A program made the position numbers and the translations under genes. 64,000 bases of DNA from Nocardioides sp. zg-1228 (GTDB lineage: Bacteria > Actinomycetota > Actinomycetes > Propionibacteriales > Nocardioidaceae). Below, one piece after another: positions 28,624 to 39,100 of the stretch (positions are counted from its first letter, which is position 1; each line of letters begins with the position of its first letter). Location of the stretch: the NCBI RefSeq assembly GCF_017086465.1, contig NZ_CP070961.1, positions 1,054,001 to 1,118,000 of the forward strand. Reading direction: 5' to 3'. The notes under the pieces are model-generated. The model saw nothing but the letters and a program-made list of their open reading frames with translations. It was not told the origin of the DNA and did no database searches.

Positions 28624-28664
28624 GATGTGCGTCCCGCGGGTGCGGTGATGTCTAGGGTCGGGGC

Positions 28665-29666
28665 ATGACCACACGTTGGGGCATCGCCGCCACGGGCGGC
28701 ATGGCCGCCGCCTTCGCCTCCGACCTCGCTCTGACCCCGGACGCCGAGATCGCTTTCGTGGGCAGCCGCTCGCCCGCGTCGGCGGCCGACTTCGCCGCCC
28801 GCTTCGCCGCCGACGGCGCCGGTGCCGGCAGCTATCGCGACCTGCTCGAGGCGGGTCGGCGCGGCGACGTCGACGTCGTCTACCTCGCCACCCCGCACCC
28901 CCAGCACCGCGACCTCGCGATGGCCGCGATCGAGGCCCGCACGCCGGTGCTGGTCGAGAAGGCGTTCACCGCCACGCTCGCCGGGGCGGAGGAGGTCGTC
29001 GCCGCCGCCCGCGCCGCCGGGGTGTTCTGCATGGAGGCCATGTGGACCCGCTTCCAGCCGGCCGTGGCCCACGTGCGCGACCTCGTCGCGGCCGGCGACA
29101 TCGGCGAGGTGCTGCTGGTGCAGGCCGACTTCGGCGCTCAGCGCGACTACGACCCGGGAAGCCGGCTGTTCGACCTCGCGCTCGGCGGCGGCTCGATCCT
29201 CGACCTCGGCGTCTACCCGGTCTCCCTGGCCCAGCACCTCCTCGGCCGCCCGGACCGGGTCACCGCCACTGGCACCACCTACCCCGACGGCGCCGACCGC
29301 TCCGCGGCGATCCAGTTGTCCTACGACGACGGCCGCGCCGCGTCGCTGACCTGCACGCTCGCGAGCCAGACGCCCGGCCGGGCGCTCCTGGTGGGCACCG
29401 GGGGGACCGTCGAGATCGTCCCGCCGTTCTACCACCCCAGCACGGTCGTCGTACGCCGCAACGGCGCCGAGCCCGAGGAGGTGGAGCGCCTGCCCAGCGG
29501 CCGCGGCTACGTCCACCAGGCCGAGGAGGTGCAGCGCTGCCTGGCGGCCGGGCTGACCGAGAGTCCGCTGATGCCGCTGCAGGACACCCTCGACGTGATG
29601 TGGGTGCTGGAGGAGGCGCTGGCCCAGCTCGGCATCACGATGGCGGAGGCCACGGTCGAGGTCTGA
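28665..29666 (+). CDS. Gfo/Idh/MocA family oxidoreductase
   Basis: A 333-residue NAD(P)-dependent dehydrogenase. The Rossmann domain (WGIAATGGMAAAFASDL, VDVVYLATPHPQHRDLAMAAI) includes the conserved VEKAFTATLAGAEEVV with the Lys expected in the active site. The C-terminal alpha/beta substrate domain starts after FCMEAMWTRFQPAVAHVRD. The pattern resembles trans-1,2-dihydrobenzene-1,2-diol dehydrogenase-like members, but the substrate is uncertain. TAGGGT at 28653-28658 ends 6 nt before the ATG, so the message is probably leaderless. Confidence 0.92.
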   Translation: MTTRWGIAATGGMAAAFASDLALTPDAEIAFVGSRSPASAADFAARFAADGAGAGSYRDLLEAGRRGDVDVVYLATPHPQHRDLAMAAIEARTPVLVEKAFTATLAGAEEVVAAARAAGVFCMEAMWTRFQPAVAHVRDLVAAGDIGEVLLVQADFGAQRDYDPGSRLFDLALGGGSILDLGVYPVSLAQHLLGRPDRVTATGTTYPDGADRSAAIQLSYDDGRAASLTCTLASQTPGRALLVGTGGTVEIVPPFYHPSTVVVRRNGAEPEEVERLPSGRGYVHQAEEVQRCLAAGLTESPLMPLQDTLDVMWVLEEALAQLGITMAEATVEV

Positions 29667-29717
29667 GCCCGGCTCAGGACTCGGACCCGGTGCGCTCGGG
29701 GTGCGGTGAGTGCCTAG

Positions 29718-31073
<1,356 letters not shown>

Positions 31074-31092
31074 GACGCCGCCCGCGCGGGGC

Positions 31093-31524
31093 TCAGCGGC
31101 GGTGCCGACGCCACTCGATGGCCGGGCAGGTGTCCATCACCATCGGCACGCCGGCCGCGGTCGTGCGGGCGAAGGCGTCGTGGTCGACGACCCCGAGCTG
31201 GAACCACACGCCGCCGGCGCCCACCGCGACGGCCTGGTCGGCGAACTCGCCGGCCGCCTCGGAGCGACGGAACACGTCGACGACGTCGATCGCGTCGGGC
31301 ACGTCGGCGAGGGTGGCGTAGCCCTGCTCGCCCAGCACGGCCGGCGCGCCCGGGTCGGCGAACACCGGGTGCACGGGGATGATCCGCTTGCCGCGCTCCT
31401 GCAGCAGCGCCGCGATCGAGTAGGCCGTACGGCCGGGGTCGCCGGAGAGGCCGACGACGGCCCAGATGTGCGCGTCGTCGAGCATCCGGTCGATCACCGC
31501 GGGGTCCTGCCACTCGCTGCCCAT
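31093..31524 (-). CDS. CoA-binding domain protein (YccU-like)
   Basis: A 143-residue single-domain Rossmann protein of the CoA-binding family (WAVVGLSGDPGRTAYSIAALLQ, GKRIIPVHPVF, DVVDVFRRSEAAGEFADQAV, GGVWFQLGVVDHDAF, VMDTCPAIEW). Known homologues bind CoA or nucleotides but have no assigned reaction. It ends 19 bp from the gdhA stop, on the opposite strand. Confidence 0.9.
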   Translation of the reverse strand: MGSEWQDPAVIDRMLDDAHIWAVVGLSGDPGRTAYSIAALLQERGKRIIPVHPVFADPGAPAVLGEQGYATLADVPDAIDVVDVFRRSEAAGEFADQAVAVGAGGVWFQLGVVDHDAFARTTAAGVPMVMDTCPAIEWRRHRR

Positions 31525-31635
31525 GGCGCCACGGTAGCCGCACGGCCCCCACCCCGGGGAGCGCGTAGGAACGCCCCCCGGTTACCAGGAGGTAGCGAAA
31601 GTGGCGGGGGTGTTGGGGCCCCGGTGGCGGATGTG

Positions 31636-31649
31636 GTGGGATGACCCAC
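31636..31649. promoter_or_regulatory. Short inverted repeat upstream of the DUF6801 gene
   Basis: GTGGG-atga-CCCAC, 30 bp before the start of the secreted protein gene. It could be an operator or a leader hairpin; nothing else supports a choice. Confidence 0.3.
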
Positions 31650-31678
31650 GTCACATCACACCCACGAGGGGAACTCAC

Positions 31679-32602
31679 ATGCTCCACACCGCATCCCGGC
31701 GCCTCGGCGCCGTCGCTGCTGCCGGCGCGCTGACCGCCGGCGCCCTGGTCGCCCTGGCGGCGCCGACCGCGACCGCGGCCACCGCCTCGACCACCTACAC
31801 CTGCACCTTCCCGGCGCTCGGCGCCCGCGACATCCCCGTCGCGATCACGGCCAACCTCCCCGCCGCGGCCAACGCCGGCCTGGACGCCCCGTCCATTCCG
31901 GTGCTGCTCAGCGTCACGCTCCCGGGCGACGTCGTCGACGCCGCCAAGGGCCTCTTCCAGGCCACCAGCATCGGCGGCTTCTCCAACGACATGGTCGCCA
32001 CCCTCGACGAGCTGTCCTCCGACGCCTCGGCGGAGCTGCCCCTGGAGAACGTGCGCTTCCCGCAGACGGCCCTCCCGGAGACGGCCAACACGCCGGTCAA
32101 GCTCGACACGCCCAACCCGCTCGCCACCCCGGGCGCCGTCCCGGCCGGCACGGTGCCGGTCAACCTGCCGGGCAAGGGCACCTACGACATCGTGGTGCCG
32201 TCGGCGTTCACGTTCACCGCCACCAAGCAGGGCGACGTGACGATGCTCGCGGACGTGCCGTGCGTCTTCAAGGCGGGCTCCCCGTCGAGCCTCGGCTCGA
32301 TCGTCCTCGCCGCCAACGAGTCGACCACCGAGGCCACCCCGACCAAGAAGGTCACCAAGCTGGGCAAGAAGACCACGCTCAAGGTGGTCGTGGACGCGGC
32401 CAACGAGGTGCCGACCGGCAAGGTCAAGGTCATGCTCGGCAAGAAGACCCTCGGCAAGGGCGTGCTCAACGGCAAGGGCAAGGCGAAGGTCACGCTGAAG
32501 AAGGCGCTGCCGGCCGGCAAGACCAAGGTCAACGTGCTCTACCTCGGTGACGACTACACCAAGAAGTCGAAGGACAAGAAGGTCGTGATCCGGGTCCGCT
32601 GA
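31679..32602 (+). CDS. Secreted DUF6801 protein with C-terminal Ig-like domain
   Basis: A 307-residue exported protein. A signal peptide (HTASRRLGAVAAAGALTAGA to about residue 38, ending in an Ala-rich cleavage region) precedes a DUF6801 domain starting TYTCTFPALGARDIPVAI and running to about residue 205. A Lys/Gly-rich Ig-like (Big_3-type) domain follows (KLGKKTTLKVVVDAANEVP, GKVKVMLGKKTLGKGVLNGK, NVLYLGDDYTKKSKDKKV). There is no sorting signal or membrane anchor. The start at 31679 follows GAGGGGA. The strongly basic C-terminus could hold it to anionic cell-wall polymers; that is inference. Confidence 0.87.
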   Translation: MLHTASRRLGAVAAAGALTAGALVALAAPTATAATASTTYTCTFPALGARDIPVAITANLPAAANAGLDAPSIPVLLSVTLPGDVVDAAKGLFQATSIGGFSNDMVATLDELSSDASAELPLENVRFPQTALPETANTPVKLDTPNPLATPGAVPAGTVPVNLPGKGTYDIVVPSAFTFTATKQGDVTMLADVPCVFKAGSPSSLGSIVLAANESTTEATPTKKVTKLGKKTTLKVVVDAANEVPTGKVKVMLGKKTLGKGVLNGKGKAKVTLKKALPAGKTKVNVLYLGDDYTKKSKDKKVVIRVR

Positions 32603-32621
32603 CCCGCTCCACGCCTGTCCC

Positions 32622-32651
32622 GCCCGGTCGGTGCCTCGGCACCGGCCGGGC
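32622..32651 (+). terminator. Strong hairpin terminator
   Basis: GCCCGGTCGGTGCC and GGCACCGGCCGGGC form a 14-bp stem (one G-U pair) with a 2-nt loop, 20 bp after the DUF6801 stop. GTTCGTCGTTC follows, a weak T-rich tail. Confidence 0.75.
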
Positions 32652-32745
32652 GTTCGTCGTTCCTGCCGTGCGCACGGGCGGGGAGTGGGGATGACCACAC
32701 CGTCAGGCGTCTCGTGGAGATGCATGGACGTCCTACAATTCGCGC

Positions 32746-33918
32746 ATGAGCGAGTTCCCCCTCTACGCCCTCTCCGAGGAGCACCAGGCCATCCGCGAGG
32801 CCGTGCGCGCCGTCGCCGAGGCCAAGATCGCGCCCTTCGCGGCCGCCGTGGACGAGGAGGCCCGCTACCCGCACGAGGCGGCCGAGGCGCTGCTCGCCTC
32901 CGACTTCCACGCCCCCCACGTGCCCGAGGCCTACGGCGGTGCCGGCGCCGACGCGCTCGCCACGGTGCTGGTCATCGAGGAGGTCGCCCGCGCGTGCGTG
33001 TCGTCCTCGCTGATCCCCGCCGTCAACAAGCTCGGCTCGCTGCCCGTGCAGATCGCCGGCTCCGAGGAGCTCAAGCAGCACTACCTCGGCGCGCTCGCCC
33101 GCGGCGAGGGCGGCTTCTCCTACTGCCTCTCCGAGCCCGACGCCGGCTCCGACGCCGGCGGCATGAAGACCCGCGCGGTGCGCGACGGCGACGAGTGGGT
33201 GCTCGACGGCGTGAAGCGCTGGATCACCAACGCGGGCGAGTCGGAGTTCTACACGGTCATGGCCGTCACCGACCCCGAGAAGAAGACCCGCGGCGGCATC
33301 TCGGCGTTCGTGGTGGAGAAGTCCGACGAGGGCGTGTCCTTCGGTGCACCGGAGAAGAAGCTCGGCATCAAGGGCAGCCCGACCCGCGAGGTCTACCTCG
33401 ACAAGGTCCGCATCCCCGCCTCGCGGATGATCGGCGAGGAGGGCACCGGCTTCACGACCGCGATGAAGACCCTCGACCACACCCGCGTCACCATCGCGGC
33501 CCAGGCGGTCGGCGTCGCGCAGGGCGCTCTCGACTACGCGCTCGACTACGCCAAGGAGCGCCAGCAGTTCGGCAGGTCGATCGCCGACTTCCAGGGCCTG
33601 CAGTTCCTGCTCGCCGACATGGGCATGAAGGTCGAGGCGGCCCGGCAGATGACCTACGCCGCCGCCGGCCGCTCCGAGCGCGGCGACGACGACCTCACCT
33701 TCTTCGGCGCCGCCGCCAAGTGCTTCGCCTCCGACGTCGCGATGGAGGTCACGGTCAACGCCGTGCAGGTGCTCGGCGGCTACGGCTACACCCGCGACTA
33801 CCCGGTCGAGCGGATGATGCGCGACGCCAAGATCACCCAGATCTACGAGGGCACCAACCAGGTGCAGCGGATCGTGATGGCACGCCAGCTCCTCGCCGGG
33901 GTCCAGTCCGAGCTCTGA
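32746..33918 (+). CDS. Acyl-CoA dehydrogenase
   Basis: A 390-residue enzyme with the full three-domain fold: [85 protein letters not shown] and [20 protein letters not shown]. Glu368 in IYEGTNQVQ is the predicted catalytic base. It looks close to the mycobacterial FadE25 type used in branched or short-chain acyl-CoA oxidation. TACAAT at 32734-32739, the best -10 in the window, ends 6 nt before the ATG, so a strong leaderless message is likely. Confidence 0.95.
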   Translation: MSEFPLYALSEEHQAIREAVRAVAEAKIAPFAAAVDEEARYPHEAAEALLASDFHAPHVPEAYGGAGADALATVLVIEEVARACVSSSLIPAVNKLGSLPVQIAGSEELKQHYLGALARGEGGFSYCLSEPDAGSDAGGMKTRAVRDGDEWVLDGVKRWITNAGESEFYTVMAVTDPEKKTRGGISAFVVEKSDEGVSFGAPEKKLGIKGSPTREVYLDKVRIPASRMIGEEGTGFTTAMKTLDHTRVTIAAQAVGVAQGALDYALDYAKERQQFGRSIADFQGLQFLLADMGMKVEAARQMTYAAAGRSERGDDDLTFFGAAAKCFASDVAMEVTVNAVQVLGGYGYTRDYPVERMMRDAKITQIYEGTNQVQRIVMARQLLAGVQSEL

Positions 33919-33958
33919 GCTGCGGCTCCTCCGGGCCTCGAGGGGCTGGCTGGGGCCC

Positions 33959-34738
33959 CTAGCCCGAGTGGCCGAGGTCGGCGCTGACGGCATCCGCGGT
34001 GCCGAGCAACGACTCGAGGTACTCGGCCTGCGGGTCGTGCAGGACCGTGGAGGAGACGTTCACGGCGGCCACGACGTGCCCCGAGCGGTCACGCACCGGG
34101 GCGGCGATCGAGCGGAGTCCCGGTGCGAGCTCCTGGTCGTTGGCGGCCCACCCCTGCTCGGCGGCCGCGTCCAGCAAGCGTCGCAGCGCGCCCTCGTCGG
34201 TGGGCGTGTGCTGGGTGACGGCGGTGAGCTCGGCGCCGGCGAACCAGTCGTCGAGCTCGCGGGCACTGAGGCCGGCGAGCAGCACGCGTCCCATGGACGT
34301 CGCGTGGGCGGGGAAGCGGGTGCCGACGGTGATGGCGACGTTCATGATGCTGCGAGACGCGACCCGGGCGACGTAGACCACGTCGGTGCCGTCGAGCACG
34401 CCGAGCGACGTGGACTCGCCGACCTGCGCGGAGAGGGCCTCCAGGTGTGGGCGTGCGATCTCGGGGAGCTGGAGCCCCGACAGGTACGCCGTGCCGAGCC
34501 GCAGCACGCGGGGCGTGAGGGCGAAGTGCTTGCCGTCGTACCGGACGAACCCGAGCTCGACGAGGGTGAGCAGGAACCGGCGTGCGGCGGCACGGCTCAG
34601 TCCGGTCACGTCGGCCACCTCGCTGAGCGTCATCGCGGGCCGGTCGGCGTCGAACGCCCGGATGACGTCCAGTCCGCGTGCCAGCGACTGGACGAACTCG
34701 CCGCCGGCGCTGGGTCGGTCCCTCACGGACGACTCCAC
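33959..34738 (-). CDS. IclR-family regulator (PcaR/PobR-like)
   Basis: A 259-residue regulator with an N-terminal winged helix (FVQSLARGLDVIRAFDADRP, TLSEVADVTGLSRAAARRFL) and a C-terminal ligand domain (SLGVLDGTDVVYVARVASRS, HATSMGRVLLAGLS, APVRDRSGHVVAAVNVS). The opening and spacing are like regulators of the protocatechuate/beta-ketoadipate pathway. It sits 34 bp downstream of a 3-oxoadipyl-CoA-type thiolase gene on the same strand, and a 17-bp palindrome lies in front of that gene. The GTG start at 34738 is the longest plausible one. Confidence 0.9.
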   Translation of the reverse strand: MESSVRDRPSAGGEFVQSLARGLDVIRAFDADRPAMTLSEVADVTGLSRAAARRFLLTLVELGFVRYDGKHFALTPRVLRLGTAYLSGLQLPEIARPHLEALSAQVGESTSLGVLDGTDVVYVARVASRSIMNVAITVGTRFPAHATSMGRVLLAGLSARELDDWFAGAELTAVTQHTPTDEGALRRLLDAAAEQGWAANDQELAPGLRSIAAPVRDRSGHVVAAVNVSSTVLHDPQAEYLESLLGTADAVSADLGHSG

Positions 34739-34772
34739 GAGCTCGGGGCGTCGTCGTGGATGGTGGCGCGGC

Positions 34773-35960
34773 TCATCGGGTGGTCTCGACGTTCTCGAGG
34801 ACGACGGCCAGTCCTTGGCCGACGCCGATGCAGATCGCCGCGACGCCCCAGCGCTCGCCGCGTTCGCGCAGCACGTGGGCGAGGGTGCCGAGGACGCGGC
34901 CGCCGGACGCGCCGAGGGGGTGCCCGAGGGCGATCGCGCCGCCCCTGGTGTTCACGATGTCGGGGTCGACCTTCCATGCGTCCATGCAGGCGAGGGACTG
35001 GACGGCGAACGCTTCGTTGAGCTCGACGGCGCCGACGTCGGCCCAGCCGATGCCGGCACGCGCGAGTGCGGCGTCGGCGGCCTCGACGGGGGCGAACCCG
35101 AACATGCGGGGGTCGAGTGCGGATGCCCCGCGGCCGGCGATCCGCGCCAGGGGAGCGGCCCCGATCCGGTCGGCGGCGGTCTCGGAGCCGAGGACGAGCG
35201 CGGAGGCTCCGTCGCTGAGCGGTGAGGCGTTGCCGGCGGTGATGGTGCCGTCGGGTCGGAAGGAGGGCTTGAGCCCGGCGAGCGTCTCGGCGGTGGTGCC
35301 GGGCCGGATGGTCTCGTCGCGGGTCAGGTCGACGCCGTCGACGGGGACGACCAGGGCGTCGTAGAAGCCGTCGTTCCAGGCGGCGTCGGCCAGGGTGTGG
35401 GAGCGTGCCGCGAACTCGTCCTGCCGTTCGCGCGAGATGGCGAACCTCTCCTGCAGCAGCTCGTTGCACTCGCCCAGGGACGCCGTCCACGCGCTCGGCA
35501 TCGCGGGGTTGACGAGCCGCCAACCGAGCGTGGTGGAGACGGCGGTGACGTCGCCGGCCGGGAACGGTCGGGTGGACTTGGGCAGCACCCAGGGCGCCCG
35601 CGTCATGGACTCCACCCCGCCCGCGACGACCACGTCCGCGTCGCCGGACTCGATGGTGCGCGAGGCCATCATGGCGGCGTCCAGGCTGGAGCCGCACAGC
35701 CTGTTGACCGTGGTGCCGGGTACGGACGTGGGCAGGCCCGCGAGCAGGACGGCCATCCGGGCGACGTCGCGGTTGTCCTCGCCGGCGCCGTTGGCCAGGC
35801 CCCAGACCACGTCACCGATCTCAGCGGAGTCCAGGGCGGGCACCTTGTCGAGCACGGCGCGCAGGGCGCGCGCCGCGAGGTCGTCGGGACGCGAGCCGGC
35901 GAGGGCTCCTCCGAACCTGCCGAAGGGAGTGCGTGCGGCGGCGTAGATGTGGGCGGTCAT
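34773..35960 (-). CDS. pcaF: Thiolase, probably 3-oxoadipyl-CoA thiolase (PcaF-like)
   Basis: A 395-residue thiolase. The acyl-accepting Cys lies in VNRLCGSSLDAAMMA, the His in GGAIALGHPLGASGGR, and the second Cys in AAICIGVGQGLA. The start TAHIYAAARTPFGRFGGALA and the pairing with a PcaR-like IclR regulator favour the last step of the beta-ketoadipate pathway (3-oxoadipyl-CoA to succinyl-CoA and acetyl-CoA). No other pca genes are seen nearby, so a general acetyl-CoA acetyltransferase role is possible. GAGGT precedes the ATG. Confidence 0.85.
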   Translation of the reverse strand: MTAHIYAAARTPFGRFGGALAGSRPDDLAARALRAVLDKVPALDSAEIGDVVWGLANGAGEDNRDVARMAVLLAGLPTSVPGTTVNRLCGSSLDAAMMASRTIESGDADVVVAGGVESMTRAPWVLPKSTRPFPAGDVTAVSTTLGWRLVNPAMPSAWTASLGECNELLQERFAISRERQDEFAARSHTLADAAWNDGFYDALVVPVDGVDLTRDETIRPGTTAETLAGLKPSFRPDGTITAGNASPLSDGASALVLGSETAADRIGAAPLARIAGRGASALDPRMFGFAPVEAADAALARAGIGWADVGAVELNEAFAVQSLACMDAWKVDPDIVNTRGGAIALGHPLGASGGRVLGTLAHVLRERGERWGVAAICIGVGQGLAVVLENVETTR

Positions 35961-35972
35961 GGTCTACCTCGA

Positions 35973-35989
35973 TGTTCGCAGTGCGTACA
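35973..35989. promoter_or_regulatory. IclR-type operator upstream of the thiolase
   Basis: TGTTCGCAGTGCGTACA: symmetric except for one pair of arm positions and the central base. It starts 13 bp upstream of the thiolase gene, downstream of a TAGCCT -10 candidate (minus strand, 36008-36013). That position suits repression by the IclR protein encoded next to the thiolase. Confidence 0.65.
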
Positions 35990-36142
35990 AGCGTTCGGGA
36001 TACGTACAGGCTACGGGCCCGGGCGGCACGGGGACAGACGCCGGGGGCTGTCGCGAGGACCCGTGCCATCCGACCCTGCACGGTCGACGTGGTCCGGGAC
36101 ATGGTGGAGAACCGTCCACCCACCCCGAAGGTGAAGCGCGCC

Positions 36143-39100
36143 ATGACCCGACGCCTGATCGCCACCACCGTCACGTGGTGCATGACTGTGTCCATGCTCG
36201 CCCTCCTGGCGCAGGGGGCTGCCGCCCCGGCCTCCGCGGATCCGCCGACCGGTGGAACCACGATCGCGACCGAGACGTTCACCGGCCGGTCCGTCGCGGA
36301 CCCGGCATGGACCGCCCAGGGCGACAGCTGCCTGACGGGCGCCATCACCCCACCGCCGACGGGTGCCGCCAACATCCCGACCTGCGCGACACATCGGGTC
36401 GGTCCGGTGCCCACTCTCGGCCTCGTTCCCGGCTACCTGCAGCTCACCGACACGACCACCCAGACGGCCGGCAGCGTGCTCTACAACAAGCCGATCCCGG
36501 CGACGGCCGGGGTGACCATCACCTTCGACCAGTTCCAGTACGGCGGCACCGGGGCCGACGGCATCGGCTTCTTCCTCGTCGACGGCGCCACCAACCTGAA
36601 CGCGACCGGCGCGCCGGGCGGCAGCCTGGGCTACGCACAGCGCACGGTCGAGGGCGAGGTCGCGGAGCCGGGCGTCGAGGGCGGCGTGCTCGGCGTCGGG
36701 TTGGACGCGTACGGCAACTACTACGACGACGGCGAGAATCGCGGGAACGGATGCCCCGAGGGGCAACGCTCGCCGTCGACCGCCGAGGGCGCTGTGGCCC
36801 CGAACGTGATCACGCTGCGCGGACCCGGTGACGGCTTCACGGGCTACTGCTACCTCGCCTCCACCACGTCCGCGGACGCCGACGACCCCGACGACCCGGG
36901 CACCACGCTCTCCGGGACGCTGCGCGGCCGCACCCTCGCGGCGTCATGGCGGCAGGTGAACATCACGGTGACGCCCGCGCCGGACCCGCGCGTCATCGTC
37001 CAGGTCCGCTACAACCCCGCCAACCCCGCCAGCCCGTGGGTCACCGAGCTCGACGAGCCGGCACCCGAGGGCCTGCCGAGCACCTACAAGTTCGGTCTGT
37101 CGGGCGCCACCGGCGGGGTCACCGACGTCCACCTGATCCGCAACGCCGTGGTCCGGACGGTCGACCCGCTGCCCCAGCTGCAGCTGGAGAAGCAGGTCGA
37201 CCGCAGCTCGGGCACCCTGCCGGCCGTCATCACCGCCGGCACGGAGATCCCCTACCAGTACACCGTCACCAACGCGGGGGCGGAGAACCTCTCGACCCTC
37301 GCGATCGCCGACGACACGATCACCGGGCCGATCACCTGCGACGCCACCACGCTCCCACCCGCGCCGGCACCGGGGTCGACCACGGTGTGTCGAGGCACCT
37401 ACACCGTCACCGCGGCTGACGTCTCGACGGGCGAGGTCGTCAACACCGCCGTCGCGAACGCCGTGAATCCCGGAGGCGAGACGGTCACCTCGCCGGAGGC
37501 CACCGTCACCGTCCCGCTGGTCTCGAGCCTCGACCTGGCCAAGAGCGTGCAGACCGACCCGCCGTACGTCGCCGGGCAGGAGGTCGAGTACCTCTACACC
37601 GTCACCAACACCGGCGGATCCACGGTGACGAACATCGCCGTCACCGACGATCGCGTCTCCCCGGCGTCCCTCGTCTGCGAGGCGAACGTCCTGGCCCCGG
37701 GTGCGTCGACCACCTGCACCGGCACCTACCTGGTCGACACCGCCGAGGCCAACGCTGCCGGGAGCATCGTCAACACCGCCATCGCGAGGGGGGAGACACC
37801 CTTCGGCCAGGAGGTCGAGTCGCCTGAGGCCCAGGCGAGCATCGGCGTCAACACCGACATCGCGATCACCAAGGCCGTCGACGACCCCACCCCGAGCGTC
37901 GGCGACACGGTCACCTTCACCGTCACCGCGACCAACAACGGCCCGGCGGCCGCCACGGACCTCCTGGTCACCGACCTGCTTCCCGCCGGCCGGCTCACGC
38001 TCCAGAGCGCCACCACCTCGGGGCCCCAGCCGTCCGCCTACGGCGCCGAGGAGGGGGCGTGGTCCATCCCCGCGCTGGCCGTCGGCAACGCCGTCACGTT
38101 GACCATCACCGCGCGGGTCGACACCAACGGGGTGACCTCGAACACCGCGACCCTGACCAGGCTCGACCAGCTCGACACCGATCCGTCCAACAACAGCGCC
38201 ACCGTGACGCTGAACGCGCGCGCCCTCGACCTGGCCGTGACCAAGGAGGTCATCGGCTCCGGGGAGGTCGCGGCCGGCGAGCCGGTCACGTTCCGGGTGA
38301 CGGTCACCAACCTCGGTCCGCAGCCCGGCACCGGCATCACGATCAGCGAGGACCTGCCCCCCGGCCTGACCTACCTGCCCGGCCAGTCGGGCGGCACCGG
38401 CAGCTATGACCCGAGCACCAGCATCTGGACCATCGGCGCCCTCGGCGTGGACGAGACCGCGACGTTCGACTTCGTCCTCGACACCAGCGCCGCGGGCACG
38501 TTCACCAACGCGGTCAGCCTCGCCTCCGTCTCGCCCACCGACATCAACAGTGCCAACAACTCCGACTCCGCGACCGTCGCGGTTCGCACCCCGAACGCCG
38601 ACCTCGTCATCGTCAAGGGCGTCTCGCCGCAGGAGGCCGTCGTCGATGACACGGTCACCTACACGGTGACCGTCCTCAACCGCGGCCCCGACCCGGTGGG
38701 CGGCGTCTTCGTCACCGACACCGGCGCCGAGGGCGTGACCCTCGTCGAGGCCGACCCCTCCCAGGGCACCGTCGACCTCGCCACGCGTCGATGGGACGTC
38801 GGCAGGCTCGCGTCCGGCCAGTCCGCCACCCTCACCCTCACCGCTCGGCTCGACTCCGAGGGGACCAAGGTCAACCTCGCCACGGTCGACGCGCCGCTGC
38901 TCGACGACCCGACGCCGGAGGACAACGAGTCGTCGGCCACCCTGACCACGCTGGCCCCCGCGGTCGACGTCGCCGTCACCAAGTCCGTGGCCGCGGCCGG
39001 CGGGGGATCCGCCTCGGAGATCCCGCTCGGCCAGGACGCGGTGTTCACGGTCACCGCCACCAACACCGGGGTCTCGGGCGCACCCGAGACCACCGTCACC

